The notes beneath the pieces were generated by a model that ran no database searches, was not told the origin of the DNA, and saw only the letters and a program-made list of their open reading frames with translations. 7,028 bases of DNA from DATJWY01 sp035500775 (GTDB lineage Bacteria > Pseudomonadota > Alphaproteobacteria > Acetobacterales > Acetobacteraceae), in NCBI GenBank assembly GCA_035500775.1, contig DATJWY010000311.1:1-7028 (forward strand). The letters run 5' to 3'. Position 1 is the first letter of the stretch. Each line of letters begins with the position of its first letter. Shown piece by piece: positions 1 through 4,986 of the stretch. The translations under genes and the position numbers were made by a program.

Positions 1-487
1 AGAAGGCGTCCGAGCGCAGCGCCCGGTCGAGCGCCGGGTCGTCGAGCTTCGGATCGTGCGTCAGGGTGACGATGGCGGTGGCGGCGTCCGGCGGATCGGC
101 GTCCAGCGCCTCGTCCGGCCAGGCATGGGCGAGGGCGATGCCGGGGAAGCGCTCCGCCGTCGCGAAGGCGCGGCGCGGGTCGATCACGCGGATAGCGAAG
201 CCGAGTCCGGCGGCCATCGGCGCGAGGGCCTGGGCGATATGCACCGCGCCGACGATGACGAGGCGCGGCGCCGGCAGCCGCGCATGCAGGAACCAGGTGC
301 CGTCCGGCAAGGTCACGCCGCGGCTGACGCCGAGCGCCAGGGCCTCCGCCGCCGCGTCGGCGAGGGCAGGGGACGCGGCGGGATCGGGGAGCAGGTATTG
401 CGCGCCGTCCGGCAGGCGGGTCGCGAGCAGGGCGGGGCGGCGGGCGGCGTGGGCGGCGCGCAGGGCGGCCAGGGTTTCCGGGGTCAT
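1..487 (-). CDS. XdhC family protein, Rossmann (C-terminal) domain, partial
   Basis: XdhC-family proteins are accessory factors for molybdenum hydroxylases such as xanthine dehydrogenase and CO dehydrogenase. In the studied case XdhC binds molybdenum cofactor and promotes its sulfuration and insertion; CoxI is the CODH-linked relative. The first 162 residues are visible and the C-terminus lies beyond the left edge. After an N-terminal part that includes PDGAQYLLPDP come the nucleotide-fold start RLVIVGAVHIAQALAPMA (about residues 88-105), VIDPRRAFATAERFP (about 115-129), and the family signature VTLTHDPKLDDPAL near the visible end. ATG at 487 is the only ATG near the domain start, with GAGG about 9 bases upstream. 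It lies downstream of the separate XdhC N-terminal-domain gene, so the two domains usually fused in one protein are split here. The specific enzyme served cannot be told from this window. Confidence 0.88.
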   Translation of the reverse strand, partial: MTPETLAALRAAHAARRPALLATRLPDGAQYLLPDPAASPALADAAAEALALGVSRGVTLPDGTWFLHARLPAPRLVIVGAVHIAQALAPMAAGLGFAIRVIDPRRAFATAERFPGIALAHAWPDEALDADPPDAATAIVTLTHDPKLDDPALDRALRSDAF

Positions 488-543
488 GGCCGTGCCTCGC
501 TGCGGGATGTGTCGGCGGCGCGCGGGGAGGTGGTCCAGGGCAT
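484..543 (-). other. 19-codon ORF coupling the two XdhC genes
   Basis: The stop of the upstream XdhC gene overlaps an ATG (TGATG, positions 545-541 on the minus strand). That ATG opens a 19-codon frame, MPWTTSPRAADTSRSEARP, whose TGA overlaps the start of the downstream XdhC gene (ATGA, 487-484). A GGAG lies about 11 bases before the mini-ORF start. The arrangement could carry terminating ribosomes from one gene to the next. The peptide itself has no recognisable motif. It may be chance in a 55-base spacer, and conservation in relatives would decide. Confidence 0.3.
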
Positions 544-863
544 CAGCCGACCCGCTCCACGAAGACCTTGAGGCGGCCGCCGCAGGCGAGGCCGACTTCC
601 CAGGCCCGCTCGTTGGTGACGCCGAATTCCAGCCATTGCGGCGCCCCGGTGCGGATCACCTCCCGCGCCGCCTCGCCGACCGCGCCCTCGATGCAGCCGC
701 CGCTGACCGAGCCTTCCATGCGGCCGCTCCGCGTCACCGCCATCTGGCTGCCGACCGGGCGCGGCGAACTGCCCCAGGTTTCCGTGACCGTGGCGAGCGC
801 CACTGTCTCGCCCTCGTCGCGCCAGCGCGCCACGGTCTCGAGAATGTCCTCACCTTCGCTCAT
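543..863 (-). CDS. XdhC/CoxI family protein, N-terminal domain only
   Basis: Complete 106-residue protein matching the XdhC/CoxI N-terminal domain. Visible signatures are TVTETWGSSPRPVGSQMAV (residues 25-43), GSVSGGCIEGAV (51-62, with Cys57), and GLACGGRLKVFVERV near the end (91-105, with Cys94). In fused XdhC proteins this domain precedes the Rossmann domain; here the Rossmann part is the separate gene immediately downstream, and the two probably work as one cytosolic chaperone for molybdenum-cofactor enzymes. The start at 863 was chosen over an upstream in-frame ATG at 917 because GGAG lies about 10 bases before it and the domain begins there; the extra N-terminal stretch would be a run of arginines unlike the family. 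It is the first gene of this minus-strand unit within the window. Confidence 0.9.
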   Translation of the reverse strand: MSEGEDILETVARWRDEGETVALATVTETWGSSPRPVGSQMAVTRSGRMEGSVSGGCIEGAVGEAAREVIRTGAPQWLEFGVTNERAWEVGLACGGRLKVFVERVG

Positions 864-1126
864 CCGCGTTTTTCTCCGGCGGCGTGGAGAACCGTCCTGG
901 CCGGCCAGGCGTCTCATATAGGGTTCCGCGAACGGGAGAGGTTGAGTATCGGGCGGTGCGCGTCAACAGGCGGCGGCACGCATCAGGGAATGCCGGATCG
1001 CGCCGTTGGCTTCTGGTTGCCTGGACGACCCGGCGCTTGGCCGGTTGACCTGGATCGACCGGGAGGGCTCGACCGAATCGTTGATCTCAATTGGACATCG
1101 AAAGGGCGAGCCTCCATGATCAATGC
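864..1126. other. Divergent intergenic region
   Basis: This 263-base spacer separates the leftward XdhC pair from the rightward gene at 1127 and should hold promoters for both. I could not pick out a convincing -35/-10 pair or operator on either strand. A long plus-strand open frame crosses it, but it is antisense to the XdhC genes and has no family signature. ATG at 1116 has AAAGGG about 10 bases upstream, but its frame closes at 1187 after 23 codons. Confidence 0.4.
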
Positions 1127-1573
1127 ATGGATATTGCTTACATCTCGGCATTCGCGGCGCTGGCCGGATCAGCGGTCGGCGGCCTGACATCTGGCATTAC
1201 CACCTGGCTGAGCGCACGGGCCCAGGCCAGGGCCAGTCAGTTCCTCCATGACAAGTCGCAGCGAGCGGAACTCTACAAGGATTTCATCGTCCAGGCATCG
1301 AAAGTATATGGCGATGCCGTTGTGAGCAACGAGCCACAGGTTCCGGAGCTTATCGCCCTCTACGCCATGGTCAGCAGGATGCGCATCCTGTCCTCGCCGC
1401 AAACTGTCGCGTGCGCTGAGAAGATCATGCTGGAAACGACTGACACTTACTTCGCACCGAACAAAACGGTCCGCGAGCTGCATGATACGGTCAAGAGCGG
1501 GAAGGCGCTGGATCCGCTGAAGGATTTCAGCGACGCCGCACGCGAGGAAATGCAAGCGTTCATCCGGCTCTAG
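1127..1573 (+). CDS. Small membrane-anchored protein of unknown function
   Basis: A 148-residue protein. Residues 4-28 form one hydrophobic, glycine- and alanine-rich segment (YISAFAALAGSAVGGLTSGI) likely to be an N-terminal transmembrane helix. The rest is a soluble, mostly helical region beginning with SQRAELYKDFIVQASKVYGDA (45-65). The pattern of N-terminal glycine-rich helix followed by R-x-x-LY-x-x-FI-x-x-AS resembles a widespread uncharacterised bacterial family, recalled from general experience and not checked. ATG at 1127 was preferred because the membrane helix starts straight after it; an in-frame TTG at 1091 would add 12 residues without hydrophobic character. No good ribosome site precedes either. 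The gene is less GC-rich than its neighbours, suggesting separate ancestry. It stands alone between the XdhC unit and the deacetylase operon. Confidence 0.8.
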   Translation: MDIAYISAFAALAGSAVGGLTSGITTWLSARAQARASQFLHDKSQRAELYKDFIVQASKVYGDAVVSNEPQVPELIALYAMVSRMRILSSPQTVACAEKIMLETTDTYFAPNKTVRELHDTVKSGKALDPLKDFSDAAREEMQAFIRL

Positions 1574-1610
1574 ACCAGGATGACTGCTTCTATCAGCAGT
1601 CATCCTGGTC
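1573..1610 (+). terminator. Perfect 16-bp hairpin starting in the stop codon
   Basis: An inverted repeat pairs 1573-1588 with 1595-1610 without mismatch around a 6-base loop. Its first base is the last base of the TAG stop at 1571-1573. The strength and position suggest an RNA 3' end or stabiliser for the preceding gene. No T-run follows (the sequence continues CAAGAAAACA), so it is not a classical intrinsic terminator. It could instead be an intergenic palindromic repeat. Confidence 0.45.
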
Positions 1611-1620
1611 CAAGAAAACA

Positions 1621-1672
1621 AATGGATTCCAAAGGCTACGCCTTTGGCGGGGTCGAGGGGCGGAGCCCCTCG
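1621..1672. repeat. Paired-hairpin intergenic element, copy 1
   Basis: AATGGATTCCAAA (1621-1633) leads into a hairpin with 8-bp arms CCAAAGGC/GCCTTTGG and a 3-base loop (1629-1647), then CGGGGT, then a second hairpin with 8-bp arms CGAGGGGC/GCCCCTCG and a 3-base loop (1654-1672). The same order of AATGATTCCAAA, 8-bp/3-nt hairpin, CGGGGT and 8-bp/3-nt hairpin recurs at 6885-6950, so this is a dispersed repeat family rather than a lone terminator. The following bases to 1740 are C-rich without further clear structure. Confidence 0.6.
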
Positions 1673-1746
1673 CCGTACTGCCCCCGCCCCCCACAGGGTC
1701 GCGGCCCCCTTCCGGACACGGCCAGCTCCGCCAAAATAACGGGCGC

Positions 1747-2880
1747 ATGCTGCCCGACCCGCGCGACCGTCCCGTCTATATAGGCAGCGAGATCTATCGC
1801 CGCTCCACCTACGGCCCGAAGCATCCGCTGGCCGTGCCGCGCGTCTCCACCGTCACCGATCTGTGCCGCGCCATGGGCTGGCTGCCGGATGCGGCGTTCC
1901 TCACCGCGCCGATGGCGACCGAGGCGGAGGTAACGCGCTTCCACGATCCCGCCTATGTCGGCGCGCTGCGCCGGGCGGAGGCGGCGCAGCGCGTGCCGCC
2001 GGCGGAGCGCGAGCGCTTCCGCATCGGCATGGACGGCAACCCGGTCTATCCGGAGATCTATCGCCGGCCGATGACCTCCGCCGGCGGGGTGATGCTGGCG
2101 GCGCGGCTCACCGCCGCGGGCGGCATCGTTTATTGCCCGGGCGGCGGCACGCATCACGGGCGGCCGGATCGCGCTTCCGGCTTCTGCTACCTGAACGACC
2201 CGGTGCTCGGCATGCTGGCCTGGCTCGACCAGGGGCTGGAGCGGATCGTCTATCTCGATATCGACGCGCATCACGGCGACGGGGTGCAGGACGCCTTCCA
2301 CGATGACGGCCGGGTCCTCACCATCAGCATCCATGAGGCCGGGCGCTGGCCGCACAGCGGTCTCGCGACCGACCGGGCCGGGGGCGGCGCGGCGCGGAAT
2401 TTCCCGGTGCCGTCCGGCTTCAACGACAGCGAGATGCGGTGCCTCATGGAAACGGCGGTGCTGCCCTTGATCCGGGCGTTCCGGCCGCAGGCGATCTTCC
2501 TCCAGGCCGGGGCGGACGCGCTGGAGGAGGACCCGCTCTCCCGCCTTTCGCTCTCCAATAACGCGCATTGGGCGGCGGTGGCGGCTATCAGGGATCTGGC
2601 GCCGCGTCTGGTCGTGACCGGCGGGGGCGGCTACAACCCCTATACCACCGGCCGGTGCTGGGCCGGGGTGTGGGCCACGCTGAACCGCCTGCCGATCCCG
2701 TCGCGCATCCCGCCGGCGGCGGAGGCGGTGCTGCGCGGCCTGTCCTATCATCGCTCGGCGGGCCGCGCGCCGCCGGAACACTGGTTCACCACCCTGCGCG
2801 ATGCGCCGCGCGAAGGCCCGGTCCGCGACGAGATCCGCGCCCTGGCCGCCCAGGCGCTGAAGGAGAGCTTGCCCGCATGA
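1747..2880 (+). CDS. Histone deacetylase family / AcuC-like zinc amidohydrolase
   Basis: A 377-residue protein of the arginase-deacetylase fold, related to class I HDACs, AcuC and acetylpolyamine amidohydrolases. It hydrolyses an acyl-amide bond using a single zinc ion; the natural substrate (protein lysine, polyamine or other) cannot be read from sequence. Every catalytic element is present: the histidine pair H136-H137 in GGGTHHGRPDRASGFCYLND, charge-relay D171 and zinc ligands D173 and H175 in YLDIDAHHGDG, zinc ligand D257 in QAGADALEEDP, and transition-state tyrosine Y296 in GGGGYNPYT. There is no signal peptide, so it is cytosolic. ATG at 1747 lacks an obvious ribosome site and sits in the loop of a small hairpin (1740-1744 with 1752-1756). 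Its TGA overlaps the start of the DUF192 gene, so the two are co-translated. Confidence 0.93.
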   Translation: MLPDPRDRPVYIGSEIYRRSTYGPKHPLAVPRVSTVTDLCRAMGWLPDAAFLTAPMATEAEVTRFHDPAYVGALRRAEAAQRVPPAERERFRIGMDGNPVYPEIYRRPMTSAGGVMLAARLTAAGGIVYCPGGGTHHGRPDRASGFCYLNDPVLGMLAWLDQGLERIVYLDIDAHHGDGVQDAFHDDGRVLTISIHEAGRWPHSGLATDRAGGGAARNFPVPSGFNDSEMRCLMETAVLPLIRAFRPQAIFLQAGADALEEDPLSRLSLSNNAHWAAVAAIRDLAPRLVVTGGGGYNPYTTGRCWAGVWATLNRLPIPSRIPPAAEAVLRGLSYHRSAGRAPPEHWFTTLRDAPREGPVRDEIRALAAQALKESLPA

Positions 2881-3368
2881 GACGCCGCCTCGTTCTGACC
2901 CTGCTCGGCGCCCTGGCCGGGGCCCCGCTCGCCGCCGCGCCGCTTCCCGCTCACGCGGTGGACGCGCCGCAGCCGGCGCTCTCGCGCGATACCATTGTCA
3001 TCGTCGGCCATGGCGGGGTGCGGCATCCCTTCACCGTCGAGCTTGCCCTGACCGAGCAGCAGCAGGAGACGGGGCTGATGTTCCGCAAGAGCGTGCCGGC
3101 CGATACCGGCATGCTGTTCGACTGGCGCGCCCCGCGGGAGAGCCAGATGTGGATGAAGAACACGCTCGTGCCGCTCGACATGGTGTTCATCAACGAGGAC
3201 GGCACGATCCGCCACATCGCCGAGAACACCGTGCCCGAGAGCCTCGCCGTGATCGACAGCCACGGCCCGGTGCGCGCCACCCTGGAGCTGCAGGGGGGCA
3301 TCACCGAGAAGCTCGACATCCGGGTGGGCGACAAGGTGGAGGGCAAGTTCCTCACCGCCGCGCCCTGA
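2877..3368 (+). CDS. DUF192 family exported protein
   Basis: A 163-residue protein with an arginine-led signal peptide (MRRRLVLTLLGALAGAPLAA, cleavage likely after AHA at about residue 27), so it is periplasmic. The rest is one DUF192 (COG1430) domain: FTVELALTEQQQETGLMFRK (52-71), GMLFDW (78-83), the hallmark MWMKNTLVPLDMVFI (91-105), LELQGG (136-141) and a closing GDKVEG. The biochemical role of DUF192 is not established. The start overlaps the deacetylase stop as ATGA, pointing to translational coupling, and an intrinsic terminator follows 21 bases after the stop, so the operon is these two genes. Co-expression with a deacetylase does not itself show a shared pathway, since the two act in different compartments. 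Confidence 0.92.
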   Translation: MRRRLVLTLLGALAGAPLAAAPLPAHAVDAPQPALSRDTIVIVGHGGVRHPFTVELALTEQQQETGLMFRKSVPADTGMLFDWRAPRESQMWMKNTLVPLDMVFINEDGTIRHIAENTVPESLAVIDSHGPVRATLELQGGITEKLDIRVGDKVEGKFLTAAP

Positions 3369-3389
3369 GCAGCGGTGCGCGCGACGGAG

Positions 3390-3426
3390 CCCTGCCTTGG
3401 CCTTCGTTGACCAAGGCGGGGTTTTT
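3390..3426 (+). terminator. Intrinsic terminator after the DUF192 gene
   Basis: An 11-bp stem pairs 3390-3400 (CCCTGCCTTGG) with 3411-3421 (CCAAGGCGGGG), with one G-U pair, a 10-base loop, and TTTTT at 3422-3426. It ends the deacetylase-DUF192 transcript before tRNA-Pro. Confidence 0.85.
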
Positions 3427-3455
3427 CCGTACACCGCTAAGGCTCTGGGACGGTT

Positions 3456-3532
3456 CGGGGCGTGGCGCAGCCTGGTAGCGCGCGTGTTTTGGGTACACGA
3501 GGCCGCCGGTTCGAGTCCGGCCGCCCCGACCA
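3456..3532 (+). tRNA. tRNA-Pro (anticodon UGG)
   Basis: A full 77-base cloverleaf: acceptor CGGGGCG/CGCCCCG, D arm around GCGC-AGCCTGGTA-GCGC, anticodon stem CGTGT/ACACG with loop TTTGGGT and anticodon TGG at 3490-3492, T arm GCCGG-TTCGAGT-CCGGC, discriminator A, and an encoded CCA (3530-3532). It reads CCA and, through wobble, other proline codons. It lies between a terminator and the complex I gene on the same strand. Confidence 0.97.
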
Positions 3533-3580
3533 GACTGCCAAGCCGCCTCGCCGGGCGGCCCGATGGAGAGTGACGTCGCG

Positions 3581-3886
3581 ATGCGGGCTCGTATCTTCCA
3601 GCAACCCAAGACCGCCATGCAGTCCGGCCTTGCCGGCACAAACGACTGGATCCTGGAATGGGAGCCGGCGGCGCGTCGCCTGCGGGACCCGCTGACGGGC
3701 TGGAGTGGCAGCTCCGATACCCAATCCCAGGTGCGGCTGCGCTTCGAGACCAAGGACGAGGCGGTGGCCTACGCCGAGAAGAACGGCATCCAGTATGACC
3801 TGGAACTGTCCGCGCCGCGGAGCTTCCGGCCGAAAGCCTATGCCGATAATTTCCGTTACGGCCGCATCGAGAACTGGACGCACTGA
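3581..3886 (+). CDS. NDUFS4-like NADH dehydrogenase (complex I) accessory subunit
   Basis: A 101-residue protein of the ETC complex I subunit family (mitochondrial NDUFS4, 18-kDa subunit). Family landmarks: MRARIFQQPKTAMQSG (1-16), W23 in the NDWILEW strand, DPLTGWSGSSDT (37-48), LRFETKDEAVAYAEKNG (53-69), and the RPKAYADNF C-terminal motif (83-91). In alphaproteobacteria this supernumerary subunit joins the NADH-oxidising arm of complex I on the cytoplasmic face; it usually stands apart from the main nuo cluster, as here. MRARIF at 3581 is the conserved family start; an in-frame ATG at 3563 would add six residues. GGAG lies 12 bases before 3581, somewhat far. It sits between tRNA-Pro and tRNA-Arg, 15 bases before the latter. 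Confidence 0.93.
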   Translation: MRARIFQQPKTAMQSGLAGTNDWILEWEPAARRLRDPLTGWSGSSDTQSQVRLRFETKDEAVAYAEKNGIQYDLELSAPRSFRPKAYADNFRYGRIENWTH

Positions 3887-3901
3887 CCGGTCCGGCGGTG
3901 G

Positions 3902-3978
3902 GCGCCCTTAGCTCAGTTGGATAGAGCAACAGCCTTCTAAGCTGTGGGTCGGTGGTTCGAATCCACCAGGGCGCGCCA
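3902..3978 (+). tRNA. tRNA-Arg (anticodon UCU)
   Basis: A 77-base cloverleaf: acceptor GCGCCCT/AGGGCGC, D arm GCTC-AGTTGGATA-GAGC, anticodon stem ACAGC/GCTGT with loop CTTCTAA and anticodon TCT at 3936-3938, T arm GGTGG-TTCGAAT-CCACC, discriminator G, and an encoded CCA (3976-3978). It reads AGA/AGG, codons rare in the GC-rich genes here but used in the accessory gene at 4987. The accessory-looking segment begins directly after it. Confidence 0.97.
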
Positions 3979-4416
3979 GATTTTCAGGATCGGCCGGATG
4001 CGTCCGTCTGGCCGGAAGACTTGTTCGCAAAAACGTGAACTTGGAGCATGATCGGCGCCCTTTCGAGCGACGATCATGCCCTGGAAGCGCGCTCCCGGAA
4101 CTTCGCTGGCGGCCTCGGATGCCTGCCCGCACGGGCGCCTTCGTCGGCTTCTCGGGGTGGTTCCCGAAGAGGCGTGGATGGTCGACCTGAGCGCTCAATG
4201 CGTTGCCGGTTTTTCACGTGGTGGAGCCACATGCTCGGCTTCGCTTTGAAGTGTCTGTTGGTTTTCACAAAATCGACAGAAGTATTCACTCATTGACTCA
4301 TAAAGCACATATTATTGCCGCACCTTGGTGAATGAATGATCGGGTGACGCTCCGTATGGTCTGCATAAATTGTGGAATTATATTGGAGCTGGTATGATGC
4401 GTGCTTAGAAATTGTT
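3979..4416. other. Gene-free stretch after tRNA-Arg
   Basis: About 440 bases without a convincing gene. The left part is GC-rich and contains a GAGCATGATC hairpin at 4041-4085. From about 4260 base composition shifts sharply to A+T. A plus-strand 82-codon frame (4048-4296) starts inside the hairpin and has no ribosome site, and minus-strand frames show no family resemblance. No copy of the tRNA 3' end, integrase or transposase was found. Confidence 0.5.
4041..4085. repeat. GAGCATGATC hairpin repeat, copy A
   Basis: TTGGAGCATGATCG begins the element. GCATGATCG (4046-4054) pairs perfectly with CGATCATGC (4071-4079) across a 16-base loop. The 45 bases align without gaps to the element at 5691-5735, with about three quarters of positions identical and both arms conserved, so it is a dispersed REP-like intergenic repeat. 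Confidence 0.65.
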
Positions 4417-4445
4417 TTGATCGTGAGCGTTGTTGTGCTTATGAT
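4417..4445 (+). promoter_or_regulatory. Sigma-70 type promoter for the gene at 4487
   Basis: TTGATC (4417-4422) and TATGAT (4440-4445) are separated by exactly 17 bases, close to the sigma-70 consensus TTGACA-17-TATAAT. Transcription would begin near 4452, leaving a short leader that holds GGAGG at 4473-4477. Confidence 0.65.
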
Positions 4446-4486
4446 CTTCGCTCTGGTGGCCAAATAATTCGCGGAGGAAATCCAAA

Positions 4487-4927
4487 ATGACTCCGATCGA
4501 CGAGGTTGCGGCCAAGTCGAAAGGGCCGACAGGGGAGGGGCCACATCCGTCCTCCGCTACGCCGGAAGCAGGAGGGGAACAGGACCTGCTGGCTCTTACG
4601 ATCCACGGAAAGACGGGCCAGGTCGTTAAAGTTGAGGATGTGGACGGCACCGGTGCCCATCATGAAGTATCCGACGAGAAAAAAGCGAATCTTGCTAAGG
4701 AAATAGGCGATAACACGCTCGAATCTCTTCTGGAGCAGGCATTCGAAGCCGGAATTGCGTGTGCGCTCGGGGAAGAGATCGGGCAAGACGAAGTGAAAGA
4801 AAGCAAAGAGGAAGCAGATATCCGGCATCGTCTGCTTCAGCGCTTGATCAAAAACAGTGCGGCCCGGCGCTTGATGCAGCGTGAAGTCCTGAACCGGGCA
4901 ATTCTAGGGACGCTGATCCATCCATAA
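4487..4927 (+). CDS. Hypothetical protein with acidic-then-basic C-terminus
   Basis: A 146-residue protein that I do not recognise. GGAGG nine bases before ATG 4487 makes the start secure. Residues 1-32 are polar and probably disordered (Pro/Gly/Ser). Residues 34-60 (LLALTIHGKTGQVVKVEDVD) look like beta strands. Residues 76-96 (NTLESLLEQAFEAGIACALG) are an amphipathic helix. Residues 96-111 are acidic, and residues 111-146 (DIRHRLLQRLIKNSAARRLM onward) form a basic amphipathic helix or helical hairpin. No signal peptide or membrane span is seen. The acidic-linker plus basic-helix ending resembles the repeat unit of the next gene. Codon use is less GC-biased than in the flanking core genes. 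It has its own promoter and may be co-transcribed with the gene 59 bases downstream. Confidence 0.8.
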   Translation: MTPIDEVAAKSKGPTGEGPHPSSATPEAGGEQDLLALTIHGKTGQVVKVEDVDGTGAHHEVSDEKKANLAKEIGDNTLESLLEQAFEAGIACALGEEIGQDEVKESKEEADIRHRLLQRLIKNSAARRLMQREVLNRAILGTLIHP

Positions 4928-4986
4928 TGTCAGCCTGAGTCTCTTGAATTGGGTGAATAGTCTCGTTCGAAAATGGAGGGGGGTGC

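Noticed and set aside
66..1187. Long plus-strand open frame of 373 codons
   Set aside because: It lies antisense to the XdhC genes and has no family motif. High GC keeps antisense frames open, and the minus-strand proteins carry clear XdhC signatures.
1636..2781. Minus-strand open frame of 381 codons opposite the deacetylase
   Set aside because: The plus strand encodes a complete deacetylase with every catalytic residue. The antisense product is arginine/alanine-rich without motifs and runs through the repeat element.
2748..3929. Minus-strand open frame of 393 codons
   Set aside because: It runs antisense through the DUF192 gene, a terminator, tRNA-Pro and the complex I gene, so it cannot be a real gene.
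3954..3978. Possible attachment site at the tRNA-Arg 3' end
   Set aside because: No second copy of the T-arm/acceptor sequence was seen downstream to 7028, and no integrase is present.
4048..4296. 82-codon plus-strand frame after tRNA-Arg
   Set aside because: Its start lies inside a repeat hairpin, it has no ribosome site and no recognisable sequence, and it crosses the composition shift at about 4260.
4293..4315. TTGACT followed by TATTAT as a second promoter
   Set aside because: The spacing is only 11 bases, far from the 16-18 required for sigma-70.
4290..4828. Minus-strand frames opposite the 146-residue gene and its promoter
   Set aside because: The plus-strand gene has a near-consensus promoter and a well-spaced GGAGG. 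The minus frames have neither, and one covers the promoter itself.
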